Below are positions 49,434 through 58,609 of a DNA stretch of 64,000 bases, one piece after another. The position numbers were made by a program, and so were the translations under genes. A model generated the notes under the pieces. That model was given only the letters and a program-made list of their open reading frames with translations, was not told where the DNA came from and did no database searches. Position 1 is the stretch's first letter; every line of letters begins with the position of its first letter. Source of the DNA: CALFMR01 sp035550595 (lineage in GTDB: Bacteria > Acidobacteriota > Vicinamibacteria > Vicinamibacterales > SCN-69-37); contig DASZOV010000127.1 in the NCBI GenBank assembly GCA_035550595.1, forward strand, positions 1-64,000, given 5' to 3'.

Positions 49434-51761
49434 CTACTGCGCGCGAAGCGCCAGCAGCGGAGACACGCGCCCGGCGCGCCGCGCGGCGAAGGCTGCGGTC
49501 GCCAGCGAAATCGCCGAGACGACGGCCGCCAGACACAGCAGCGCGCCCCGGATATCGCTGGGACCGTCGAACAGCAGCGCGCGCACGACTTGACCGAACA
49601 GCACGGAGGCGACGAGCCCGACCACGGTGCCCGACACGCTCGCCCAGGCCACGTCGCGCATGACGAGCCAGATCATCGAGCGAGGCTGGGCGCCCACCGC
49701 GACACGAATCGCGATCTCGCTCGTGCGACTGGCGACCACGTAGGCGACGATGACCGCGAGGCTGACGAGCGTCATCAGCACCGTCGCCGCGCCGAACAGG
49801 ACTACGACGAGTGTCGCGAAGCCTTTGTCCTGCACGGTTCGCAGCAGACGCTGCCCAAGCGTCGAGGCGTCGAGCACGGCGACGTTGTCGGCCTCGTCGC
49901 GGATGCGCCGGGTCCATTGGTCCAATGCGACGTGCCCGGCGGTGCGTGTGTGAAGCGTGTAGGTGACTCGGCTGGGCGTCAACCCGTTGCCACGCGTGAG
50001 TGGCAGAAAGGCCGTGGGCTTCGCCGGCCGATCGAGGGTTTGGCGCCGCGCGTCGTGCACGATCCCGACGAGCGGTGCGGGGTGACCGCCGACGCGCACC
50101 GTATCCCCTGACTGGGGATTGGGCCGTAGAAGACGTTGCGCCAGGACATCGTTCACCACGACGCCATCGTCTCCGGGATTGAACGAGTGTCCACGGACGA
50201 ATGACATGCCCGTCGCGTCGAAGTAGTCGTCGGTGACGCGGATCACGTCGATCGGGAACGGGCGGCCGGCAACGACCATCAACTGCATTACGTTGAAGTC
50301 GTCCGCCATCTGGCCCACCGATGCCGCGGCCGCCTGCACACCGGGCACGCGCGCCAGCGACTGCACCGTGTCGTCGATGACCTCGGCCAGCGCCGCGCCC
50401 TGGAGTGTCGGCTCGTACGATACCGAGAGCGCGAAGACCTCGCGATCCATGCCGGCGTCCCGGAAGACGATGCGCAGGTAGGAGCGCGCGAAGAGGAGCC
50501 CGGCGCCAAGGAGCACGAACGTCAACGCCGACTGCACACCGATCACGGCGAATCGCAGTACGCGCGCGCGACGGCCGTCGCCGCTCGCCGCTTCGCGCAA
50601 TGAATCACGCTGTCGCCGTCGCCACGCGAACAACGAGCCGAGCCACCAGGCGCTGATGCCGAGCGTCCCGGCGACGAACACGAATGCCGCGCCTCGGATG
50701 TCGAAGACCGGCGGCCCGAACGGCAGCAAGGATTCCGGAACTCTCGCGCGAATCCCGTGGATCACGAGCGGCATCGCGCCCATCGCGGCGGCCGTCGCGC
50801 ACAGGCCGACGATCGCGCTTTCGGCCAGCAGGAGCCGGACGACCATCGCGGCCGACGCACCGAGCGACTCCATCACGCCGAGTTGTCGGCCTCGGTACAG
50901 TCCGCGGGTCAAACCAAGTCCAGCGGCGTTCGCCAGGCACACGAGCAGGACCAGCACACCGGCGGCCATGGCGCCGCGGGCCAGCGGGCGATGATCCCGC
51001 TTCATCGCGACGTCGAGCGGCGTGACGCGCACGGCGAGCCGGCCATTCGCGGCGGCGTCCAAGGCGGCTTCTACGGTGGACGGCGTCGCGCTCGGCGCCA
51101 GTCGCGCCACGAGTGTCAGCTCCTCCCACGTCAGAAAGTCGGAACGTCGTTCGACGCGGGCCACCGGTCCAGGTGGACGCACGACGAGCGCGTCGAGGGG
51201 TTCGACACGGTCCGGCTCGGGAAACAGGAAGGGGCCGGGAACCAATCCGCGGATGGTCGAGGCGCCGTCCGGATGGCGCACGAGAGATCCCACGGCGGCG
51301 TCGCGCATCGGGCCCTGCCACGCGTGCGGCGTCAGCCACACGTCGCCGGGCGTGACGCCGGCGCGCGCATCGGCTTGCACGGGCGCACGCGCCAGCACGG
51401 CAAGAAGATTCGACGAGACTTCCGCGGCGTTCAGCTCGAGCGCGTCGGTGCCGCGCTCGACGCGAAGCGGCGGCCGCTCGTGGAACGCGGCCAGTCCCTC
51501 GAAGAGGTCCGTGCGTCGCTGCCATTCGCGAAGGTCCGGAAATGGATCGGTCGCGCGAGGACCATGCGTGTCCCGGATGTGCAGTTCGATGAGCGCCAGC
51601 CGATCGGGCGCGGCGTACGGCAGCGGCCGTGACAGGAAGGGATCGACCAGCGCGAACGTCACCGCCGACAGCGCGATGCCGACCGCGAGCGTCACGATAG
51701 CGGCTAGCGCCAATGCGGGTCGGTGCCTGAGACAGTTGATTCCAAGAGTGACGCTTGACAT
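49434..51761 (-). CDS. FtsX/MacB-like permease, 775 aa (module copy 2)
   Basis: Begins SSVTLGINCLRHRPALALAA with a first helix at about 14-40, then TFALVDPFLSRPLPYAAPDR, two periplasmic domains and final helices, ending VSPLLALRAQ. Size and sequence pair it with the 774 and 772 aa permeases rather than the longer ADOP types. I use the ATG at 51761; an upstream ATG lies inside a heptamer repeat. It follows the lipoprotein gene 51881-52693 in the same direction, the arrangement seen in all three module copies. Confidence 0.87.
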   Translation of the reverse strand: MSSVTLGINCLRHRPALALAAIVTLAVGIALSAVTFALVDPFLSRPLPYAAPDRLALIELHIRDTHGPRATDPFPDLREWQRRTDLFEGLAAFHERPPLRVERGTDALELNAAEVSSNLLAVLARAPVQADARAGVTPGDVWLTPHAWQGPMRDAAVGSLVRHPDGASTIRGLVPGPFLFPEPDRVEPLDALVVRPPGPVARVERRSDFLTWEELTLVARLAPSATPSTVEAALDAAANGRLAVRVTPLDVAMKRDHRPLARGAMAAGVLVLLVCLANAAGLGLTRGLYRGRQLGVMESLGASAAMVVRLLLAESAIVGLCATAAAMGAMPLVIHGIRARVPESLLPFGPPVFDIRGAAFVFVAGTLGISAWWLGSLFAWRRRQRDSLREAASGDGRRARVLRFAVIGVQSALTFVLLGAGLLFARSYLRIVFRDAGMDREVFALSVSYEPTLQGAALAEVIDDTVQSLARVPGVQAAAASVGQMADDFNVMQLMVVAGRPFPIDVIRVTDDYFDATGMSFVRGHSFNPGDDGVVVNDVLAQRLLRPNPQSGDTVRVGGHPAPLVGIVHDARRQTLDRPAKPTAFLPLTRGNGLTPSRVTYTLHTRTAGHVALDQWTRRIRDEADNVAVLDASTLGQRLLRTVQDKGFATLVVVLFGAATVLMTLVSLAVIVAYVVASRTSEIAIRVAVGAQPRSMIWLVMRDVAWASVSGTVVGLVASVLFGQVVRALLFDGPSDIRGALLCLAAVVSAISLATAAFAARRAGRVSPLLALRAQ

Positions 51762-51762
51762 C

Positions 51763-51831
51763 GATCGCCTTCGGCGAACTTTGAACTTCAAACTTTGAAC
51801 TTCGAATGAAGGAGACGCCTTCGGCGCGTCT
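51763..51831 (+). repeat. GAACTTC-type heptamer array with hairpins (copy 3)
   Basis: TCGCCTTCGGCGA hairpin, then GAACTTTGAACTTCAAACTTT and GAACTTCGAA, then GAAGGAGACGCCTTCGGCGC. The order heptamers then AGGAG-CGCC hairpin is the same as at 25196-25256. It occupies the spacer between lipoprotein copy 2 and its permease. Confidence 0.65.
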
Positions 51832-51880
51832 GTTCAGTCTTCAACCGCCGCCGCCCACCGCGAGAGTCTTGAAACGCATG

Positions 51881-52693
51881 CTACGGCACCAATGGCTCCT
51901 TCGACGTTCCCAACGACACGAGCTTCACGCGCCAGATGAACATGGGAACGCCGCCGACGGACAGGCGAACTGTTCCGGGCACGGAGACGCCTGCATTCGT
52001 CACGTAGTCGCTCAGATCGTACCGCTGCACGACCAGGCCGTCCGGCGTCATGACCCCGGCTCCCCCGTCCGGCATCATGCCGTCACCGAAGCCGAACGGC
52101 CGCTTGTACGTGGCGTCGATAGGGCGGCACGTGGTCTTGTCCACCGTCAGGTGCAGGTTGAAGCCATCCGGCCCGGTGACACCAAGTCCGATGTTGTCCG
52201 ATTCCGCGTCTTCATCCAGCACCATCTGCAGCGGGACGGCCGGCGTCTCGCGCCAGAACAGGATGAACATCCATCGGGCGAGCTCGTTGCGCAGACTCGC
52301 GATCGTCTGCTCTTCGGAGTCGAGCGCCAGTTCCCGCGAGCCCGCCTCGTCCGACATCGTCACGGTGGCTCGCCCGTCGACGAGCTGCGAGGTCGACGTC
52401 TTGAGTCCCTGCCCGGGGTAACGCATGGTGCGGCTTTCTCGAAACGAGCCGGAGGCATCGAGCACGAGCGCGGTGTGATCGGGCCGACCCGTGCGATTGC
52501 CCGGCGCCGGCTCCGAGTCGATCGAGAGCTTGAATGCGTTGACAGACGCCAGCACGCCCGGTTCAGCGAGCGTGGCTTGTACGCACGAGACCAGGCCGGC
52601 CGGACTGTCGATGACCCGCGCGGCCTGCCGGCACGCCGTCAGCAAAAGGCCGAGAGCGCACAGGGCCCCAATTGCGACCGCTCGGCGCGTCAT
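51881..52693 (-). CDS. Lipoprotein of permease module (copy 2)
   Basis: The 270-residue protein (start at TRRAVAIGALCALGLLLTAC, a clear lipobox) shares with copies 1 and 3 an early Cys (SCVQATLAEPGV), GPDGFNLHLTVDKTTCRPID, and a YDLSDYVTNAGVSVPGTVRL segment. Copy 2 is the most divergent of the three. The longer upstream frame overlaps the preceding permease and is unlikely. It precedes permease copy 2 by 119 nt, of which most is a heptamer repeat. Confidence 0.75.
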   Translation of the reverse strand: MTRRAVAIGALCALGLLLTACRQAARVIDSPAGLVSCVQATLAEPGVLASVNAFKLSIDSEPAPGNRTGRPDHTALVLDASGSFRESRTMRYPGQGLKTSTSQLVDGRATVTMSDEAGSRELALDSEEQTIASLRNELARWMFILFWRETPAVPLQMVLDEDAESDNIGLGVTGPDGFNLHLTVDKTTCRPIDATYKRPFGFGDGMMPDGGAGVMTPDGLVVQRYDLSDYVTNAGVSVPGTVRLSVGGVPMFIWRVKLVSLGTSKEPLVP

Positions 52694-52760
52694 CCTTCCG
52701 GAGTCGACGGGCACGGCGATCTTGGACACCTCTCCGCGTCGGATAGCTCGGACGCGTGCC

Positions 52761-55079
52761 TCACTCAACCCGCAGCGCCGCGGCTGGCTCAATCCGAACG
52801 GCGCGCAACGCGGGGCGCGTGGCCGCGACGAGGACAATGGCGAGCAGATTCGCCGCGGCGACGAGGAGCGTCAGTGGGTCGGTCGGGCTGATCCCGTACA
52901 AGACGCTCACCAGTCCTTGCGACAGCCACAGCGACACGAGCAGTCCGGCCGCGATGCCGCAAGCGCCGGCGGTGACGACTTCGCGCACGACGAGCCTCGT
53001 CACGCTGGCTCCCGTCGCGCCAAGGGCGCGGCGAATCGCAATCTCGCGCGTCCGCCTTACGACGGCGTAGGCCACGACACCCGCAACGCTGAGCGACGTC
53101 ACCGTCACGCACGCGAGTGCGAATAATCCGACGACGAGCGACGGAAAGGTCCGATCCCGGATGGAACGGCCGATGCGATCGCCGATCGTGCCTGAATCGA
53201 GAACGACCGCCATCGGATCGACGCCATGCACGACGCGCTCCCACGTGCCGAGCGACAGCGAGGCGCGCGGATCGGGCCGCACGACATAGGTCACGGTCAG
53301 GACCTGGGTCTCGGACGGCGTGTCACGCTCCGCCCTGAAGAGCGCCGGCGTGGGCGTTCTCGTGAGCGCCGTGGATCGTACGTCGCGCACTACCCCCGCG
53401 ATTGCCGCGGTAGTGCCGTCGTGGAGGCCGATCACGTCGCCGATTGGTGAGCGTTGACCAAAGTACTGACGAGCCATCGTCTCGTTGATCACGACGGTCA
53501 CCGTATCGTGTCTTTGTGGAGGGCCTCCGGCCACGAACTGCAACCCCATGGCGTCGAAATAGTCGCCAGCGACAACGGTGAAGTCAGGGAAAAGGATCAC
53601 GCGGCCATCGATGTCAGCCGTTCCCCAACTGTTGCGTCCGTCGAGCAAGCCGCGGTAACTCAGGCCCGCGGCCTGGACACCTGGGACTCTCTGCAGCGCG
53701 GTCAAGACACGCCTGGCCTCCAGGTCGCGACGTGCCGCGGGCAGATCGGCATCCAGTGCGACCGTCAATGTCTGCGCGCGCTCGTCCATGCCGAGGTCGA
53801 TGTCGAGCAGATTCAGATACGAGCGGCCCAGCAATGCCGCGTTCGCCAGGAGCGTGCAGGCAATCGCCACCTCGCCCATGACGAGGGCGAAGCGCGCGAT
53901 CCGAATGGCTCGGGCGTCGCCGCGCGGCGTGGTGCGCGCCTGCCGCATGCCGGCGAATCGCCACGCGAGCAGCAACGCCAGCGACCAACACGCGCCTCCC
54001 ACACCGGCTGCGACCAGCACGGCGAACACAACGCGCGTCGTCACGGATGGCGTACCAAGTGTCGCGAACTGTGGAGGAAGCACGAGTCGAGCCGCGGCCA
54101 ACGCGAGCCATGCCACGACCAGAGCGCCCGCGCCGCCGAACGCGGCCACTCTCAGGCCTTCGCGCATGAACAAGCCCGCGATGCGTCCTGACGTCGCACC
54201 GAGCGCCGTGCGCGTCGCGATTTCAGCGCGTCGATAGAGCCCGTGTGTGAGGGCCATGCCGAACACGTTTGCCCAGCACACGACAAGGACGAGCGCGCTC
54301 GCCAACAGGGCACCCGAGGCGAGGCTTCGCACACGCGCCGTCATCGCCGCCGCCAGCGGCACGACGGATACACGCTCACGAGCGGGCAGCGTCGCGCTGA
54401 GCGCGGCCTCGACCACATTGGGCGTCACGCCGGGGCGCAAGCGCGCCACGATGTCAGGCCAGCTCGTCGACGCTCCGTCCTTCGTCATCACGGGGCCCGG
54501 CGGCAGGATCGTGAGCGCGTCGACTGGTTGCGTTCGATTGGGTTCCGGAAGAAGAAACGAATCAGGAAGGATGGCCCGCACGCGCAGCGTTCCGTCCGGA
54601 ACGACCGGTGCTGACCGTCCCGGCGCGAGCTGGCCCCCGGACAGCGTCCTGGCCGTGCGATTCGACACCCACGCGTCAGCAGGATCTGACGACGCCCAGC
54701 GCGGTCCGAGCCCCAGGACTTGCAGGAGGTTGTCGGATGCGGCAATCGCCCGAATCGGAAGGATCCCTCCGGAGAGTTGAACCCGCGTCCACCCGCGATC
54801 ATCAAAGGCCGCGACACCTTCGAAGAGATCCGTCCGCGCCTGCCAGCTCGAGAGCGACGGGATATCCGCCTGCGTGACATCGTTCCACGCACCCGGCGTC
54901 CTTTGCGACATGTCGAACGCAATGGAAACCAGTCGATCGGAATTGGCGTACGGAAGAGGGCGCCACACGTAGGCGTCCGCCAAAGCGAATACGACGGCGG
55001 CCAGCCCCACGCCGACGACAATCACCGCGACGGCACCGGCGACCAGCCCGGAACGATGGGACCGCAGGGTGAGACGCAT
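52761..55079 (-). CDS. FtsX/MacB-like permease, 772 aa (module copy 3)
   Basis: Starts RLTLRSHRSGLVAGAVAVIV, first helix at about 12-36, then FALADAYVWRPLPYANSDRL, which aligns with the same block of copies 1 and 2. Two periplasmic domains and FtsX helices follow (ALGATSGRIAGLF, VAYAVVRRTREIAIRRALGA), ending IEPAAALRVE. It starts 5 nt after the stop of lipoprotein copy 3. Function as for its paralogs is unknown. Confidence 0.87.
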   Translation of the reverse strand: MRLTLRSHRSGLVAGAVAVIVVGVGLAAVVFALADAYVWRPLPYANSDRLVSIAFDMSQRTPGAWNDVTQADIPSLSSWQARTDLFEGVAAFDDRGWTRVQLSGGILPIRAIAASDNLLQVLGLGPRWASSDPADAWVSNRTARTLSGGQLAPGRSAPVVPDGTLRVRAILPDSFLLPEPNRTQPVDALTILPPGPVMTKDGASTSWPDIVARLRPGVTPNVVEAALSATLPARERVSVVPLAAAMTARVRSLASGALLASALVLVVCWANVFGMALTHGLYRRAEIATRTALGATSGRIAGLFMREGLRVAAFGGAGALVVAWLALAAARLVLPPQFATLGTPSVTTRVVFAVLVAAGVGGACWSLALLLAWRFAGMRQARTTPRGDARAIRIARFALVMGEVAIACTLLANAALLGRSYLNLLDIDLGMDERAQTLTVALDADLPAARRDLEARRVLTALQRVPGVQAAGLSYRGLLDGRNSWGTADIDGRVILFPDFTVVAGDYFDAMGLQFVAGGPPQRHDTVTVVINETMARQYFGQRSPIGDVIGLHDGTTAAIAGVVRDVRSTALTRTPTPALFRAERDTPSETQVLTVTYVVRPDPRASLSLGTWERVVHGVDPMAVVLDSGTIGDRIGRSIRDRTFPSLVVGLFALACVTVTSLSVAGVVAYAVVRRTREIAIRRALGATGASVTRLVVREVVTAGACGIAAGLLVSLWLSQGLVSVLYGISPTDPLTLLVAAANLLAIVLVAATRPALRAVRIEPAAALRVE

Positions 55080-55084
55080 CGGCG

Positions 55085-55864
55085 TTACGGCATTGGCGTG
55101 AAAGCCTTTTCCGTCGTGGGCGCGTTCACTTCAATCGCGGACACGTTCTCCTCTTCGACCGGCATACGATTCCGCAGCATCCGGAGTACGGTTGGAAATC
55201 GGATCCCGCCAAACGTCCGATACGCCGAAAGGTCCATACGGGCCGCGGACACGCCAATCTTGTAGAGGACCGCCATCGGCACACACGTCTGGGAATCCGC
55301 CACGATCGTCGCTCGGAAACTGTCAGGACCGATCGCCTCGAGCGCCAGCCGCGCCCGCCCCGCGTCCTGGATGGGATGTGACGAGAACGTCACGCCGGCG
55401 AGTTCTCGCGGCAAACGCATCAGCATCTCGAGCACGAATTCCTCTCGCGCCACACGCCTATTGGTCTCGGCGTCACGTTGCCCCGGACGATTCAAGATCG
55501 TGTCACGATCGAAACCCGTCGTGCTCGCCAACGTCGCCCCAGACCCATCCGGGATGGTCCCGACGTCGTGACGCTTGTATCGATCGGGCAAGACGAGCCA
55601 AATTTCCCGGCTGCCCTTCAAAGTACGCATGCCAGTGGTCGCCATAGGTTTCCTATGCGAGACGATGTGCAGCGACTTGACTTGCGCGAAGGCAGCTTCT
55701 CCACCGAGGGCTTGTTGAATACAGGCCAAGGCGGGCGGTCCGGGGTCTGCTGCTGACGCTCGCAGCACAGAACGCGGTGCCATGGCGACTGGGCCGAACG
55801 CCGCAAAGGTCGCGCCGACGGCGGCCGCGACGACACCACGTGTCATGACGTCAGGGATGCGCAT
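55085..55864 (-). CDS. Secreted protein of permease module (copy 3)
   Basis: The 259-residue protein has a signal peptide without a clear lipobox Cys (GVVAAAVGATFAAFGPVAMA), so it may be soluble or anchored otherwise. It carries the family motifs LACIQQALGGEAAFAQVKSL, LPDRYKRHDVGTI, GPDSFRATIVADSQTCVPMA and YRTFGGIRFPTVLRM, closest to copy 1. ATG at 55864 follows AGGAG. It is the first gene of a minus-strand operon of five genes (to 46927). Confidence 0.75.
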   Translation of the reverse strand: MRIPDVMTRGVVAAAVGATFAAFGPVAMAPRSVLRASAADPGPPALACIQQALGGEAAFAQVKSLHIVSHRKPMATTGMRTLKGSREIWLVLPDRYKRHDVGTIPDGSGATLASTTGFDRDTILNRPGQRDAETNRRVAREEFVLEMLMRLPRELAGVTFSSHPIQDAGRARLALEAIGPDSFRATIVADSQTCVPMAVLYKIGVSAARMDLSAYRTFGGIRFPTVLRMLRNRMPVEEENVSAIEVNAPTTEKAFTPMP

Positions 55865-55933
55865 GACTCCTGCCTTTCCGCTCTCTCCGAGCAACGCTCC
55901 GCAACGCGTGCGGGCGCTCCGCAACGGCCCGCG

Positions 55934-55967
55934 CGGGAGACGTGCTCGCCGGTGAGAACGTCTCCCG
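55934..55967. promoter_or_regulatory. Leader hairpin upstream of module copy 3
   Basis: CGGGAGACGT (55934-55943) and ACGTCTCCCG (55958-55967) form a perfect 10-bp stem with a 14-nt loop in the 256-base divergent spacer 55865-56120. In the minus-strand transcript it would lie 70-100 nt before the start codon. Its role is unknown. Confidence 0.45.
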
Positions 55968-56063
55968 ACTCCGAATGTTGATTGCGAAATGGACTGTAGG
56001 ACTAACGAGACGGCTCGTCAAGCGCCGCGGCCGTGTCCTTTTTCTTTGCTCGCTCACTGCTCG

Positions 56064-56077
56064 AATGTGCTTACATT
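56064..56077. promoter_or_regulatory. AATGT-N4-ACATT inverted repeat
   Basis: AATGTGCTTACATT in the same divergent spacer, 44 bp before the 820 aa permease start. The ATGT/ACAT arms resemble PadR-type operators, although the nearest PadR gene in this window is at 5.2 kb. Confidence 0.4.
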
Positions 56078-56120
56078 GATGCCACTCGCGACAACGATCC
56101 GGGAAAGGGGAATCGCAACG

Positions 56121-58583
56121 ATGGCCCTGCGTGACCGGTTGATCCGTTGGCTACGGCCACAGGCGTGGCCCCAAAAGCCTCATTGGCCCGATGGCGGCCA
56201 GTGGCGCTGGGTCTACCGCGGGCTTCGCGCGCGCGGGTGGTCTGGAGCGCTTGGCGTTGGCGTCGTGGCCGTCGCCCTGGCGGCCAATGCCATCGTCTTC
56301 GCAACGGCCGACGCGGTCGTGTTCCACCGCGTCCCGTATCCGGATCCGGATCGCCTCATCCAGATTCAGAACGGCGCGCTGCCACCCAGCCCCTGGAGCG
56401 CGATGTCGACGACGCTCATGGAGGCGTGGGCGCATCAGACGGATCTCATCGCCGGCGTCGCCGGCTACGGCGTACACACCGAGTTCGTGGTCGCCGGGAC
56501 GGGCACGGCGGAGCCGATGTTGATTGCGGACCTGACGAGCGGGACGCTGCGCGTGCTGGGCGTCGCGCCTCGTTGGGGTCGGCCGCTGGATCCGTCGGAT
56601 AGGAACGCCACGGGCGAGCACGCGGTGCTCGTCTCCGAGGAGCTGGCCCGGGCGCGGTTCGGCGATCCGGCCGCCGCCGTGGGCCAGCCGCTCGACACGA
56701 CGGGCACGCCGCTGCGAATCGTGGGCGTCATGCCGAAGGCCTTCCGCTTTCCGAGCGCCGCGGTCGAGATCTGGCAAACCCTCGACCCGAAGACCACTCC
56801 CGCTGGCATCCTGCCGGCCTTTGCGCGCCTGGCGCCGGGACTCGATCCGCGAGCCGCCGCAAGTGCCATCGCCGCGCGCGGGGCCGCCGTGGCTGAAGAG
56901 GCCGGCATCAGTACGCCGTACAAGGCGACCATCGCTCCGCTCGTCATGTCGCGCGCCACGGAAGCCGGACGTCAGATCTCGCTCGTCCTCCTGGGCGCCG
57001 CCGCCTGTCTGCTGCTGACCGCGTGCGCGAATGCGGCCAGCCTGGAGCTCGCCTTCGCGCTTCGCCGCGCGCGTGTGCAGGCCGTGCAACTCGCGTTAGG
57101 CGCGCCGAGGACGGCGCTGCTCCTCGTGGCGGGCCTCGAAGCCGCCGTGCAGGCCATCATAGCCGCCGCGCTCGCGGCCGGGCTCACCTGGCTCGGCACG
57201 CGAGTGATTGCCGCGATCCTTCCGACCTCACTCGGTTTCGATCTGCTGAGCGCGGTGTCGGTCGACAACCGTACCCTGACCTTGCTGGCCGCCATGACGG
57301 GCGTGGTGTGGTTCCTCACGAGCCTGCCGATCCTCCTCCACGCCTCGCGAGCGAGCGTCGTCGGGCTCCTTGGTCGTGAAGGCCGATCCCAATCGTCGTC
57401 GCCGGCCGGCGCGTGGCTGCGGCGCATCCTGACGGTGGCGCAAGTGGCGCTGGCGGTGTGCCTGCTCGTGGGCAGCGTGCTGTACGTGCGCACCTACCTG
57501 GCGCGACTCGCCGAAGACAAGGGGTTCGACAGTCGGAATCTGGCGTCACTGGATATCACGCTGCCGCCGGAGATGCAGTCGCGTGGTGAGGCGCTCAGTC
57601 GCGAGCTTCCGGACCGTATCGGTGCGTTGCCCGGTGTGCTGACCCTCGTCGCCGCGAGCTCACCGGCGGAAGGGAACCGGACGGCAAGGAGCCGGACGTT
57701 CGAAGTGGACGGGCGTGCGCTTGACGGGTCCGAACTCAGGGTGGCGAGAAAACAGGTGCCCGCCAACTATTTCTCCGCCATCGGCATCCCGCTCCTGGCC
57801 GGGCGCGAATTCGGCGCCACCGATCCCTCGACCTCGGTGATCATCAGCGAGTCCTTTGCACGGCAGTTCTGGCCAGGGGGCGCCGTCGGGCATACGTTTC
57901 GGCATGGCGCCGGTCCCACGAACCGGATCATCGGCGTCGTCGGGCATGTTCGGGCCAAGACCGATGGCTGGCAAAGCGCCAGCAACCACGACTTCCTGGT
58001 GTACCAGCTTGCGTCGCCGCCGGGTGCGGCGGGAGCGGGCGCCGGCACGCGCGGCGCTGTCAACTTCACCATCCGTCTGGACTCACCCGCCCGGCTGACC
58101 GGCGTCGTAGCGGCCGTCCGCGCCATGGTTCGTCCGCTTCCCGTGTCCGGTGAACTGGTCGACGATGCGTACGCGGCCTGGGCGGGTGATGCGCTGTTCG
58201 CGACGCGTCTCGTCAGTGCGTTCGGCGGCCTGTCGTTTCTGGTCGCCATGGTCGGCCTCTACGGCGTGGTGGCATTTCTGGTCACGGCCCGCCTGCGGGA
58301 AATCGGCATTCGGATGGCCCTCGGCGCTGATGCACGCGCGATTCGAGGCCTGGTGCTCGGCTCTTCCTTGCGGCTCGTCATCGTGGGCGCCGGATGTGGA
58401 GTGCTCCTGGCCCTGGCGGCGTCCCACGCCGTGCGATCCCAACTCGTTGGCGTGGCGGCAACCGATCCGTTGACATATGGCGTGGTGCTCGCGGCGGTGT
58501 CGATCACCGCTCTCGCGGCGAGCCTGGGACCCGCTCGCCGCGCGGCTCGGGTCGATCCCGTCGTCACCCTGCGTGCCGAATAG
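56121..58583 (+). CDS. ADOP-like FtsX permease, 820 aa
   Basis: Starts at ATG 56121 (AAAGGGGA upstream) with a short basic N-terminus, first membrane helix at about 36-58 (ALGVGVVAVALAANAIVFAT), two MacB-like periplasmic domains separated by FtsX helices (LLGAAACLLLTACANAASLE) and the final GLYGVVAFLVTARLREIGIR block, ending ARVDPVVTLRAE. It is divergent from the module-copy-3 operon and followed after 26 nt by a TIGR03435 gene. Partner ATPase and substrate unknown. Confidence 0.88.
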   Translation: MALRDRLIRWLRPQAWPQKPHWPDGGQWRWVYRGLRARGWSGALGVGVVAVALAANAIVFATADAVVFHRVPYPDPDRLIQIQNGALPPSPWSAMSTTLMEAWAHQTDLIAGVAGYGVHTEFVVAGTGTAEPMLIADLTSGTLRVLGVAPRWGRPLDPSDRNATGEHAVLVSEELARARFGDPAAAVGQPLDTTGTPLRIVGVMPKAFRFPSAAVEIWQTLDPKTTPAGILPAFARLAPGLDPRAAASAIAARGAAVAEEAGISTPYKATIAPLVMSRATEAGRQISLVLLGAAACLLLTACANAASLELAFALRRARVQAVQLALGAPRTALLLVAGLEAAVQAIIAAALAAGLTWLGTRVIAAILPTSLGFDLLSAVSVDNRTLTLLAAMTGVVWFLTSLPILLHASRASVVGLLGREGRSQSSSPAGAWLRRILTVAQVALAVCLLVGSVLYVRTYLARLAEDKGFDSRNLASLDITLPPEMQSRGEALSRELPDRIGALPGVLTLVAASSPAEGNRTARSRTFEVDGRALDGSELRVARKQVPANYFSAIGIPLLAGREFGATDPSTSVIISESFARQFWPGGAVGHTFRHGAGPTNRIIGVVGHVRAKTDGWQSASNHDFLVYQLASPPGAAGAGAGTRGAVNFTIRLDSPARLTGVVAAVRAMVRPLPVSGELVDDAYAAWAGDALFATRLVSAFGGLSFLVAMVGLYGVVAFLVTARLREIGIRMALGADARAIRGLVLGSSLRLVIVGAGCGVLLALAASHAVRSQLVGVAATDPLTYGVVLAAVSITALAASLGPARRAARVDPVVTLRAE

Positions 58584-58609
58584 ATCGCGGGTGGAATGGA
58601 GGGCTGACA

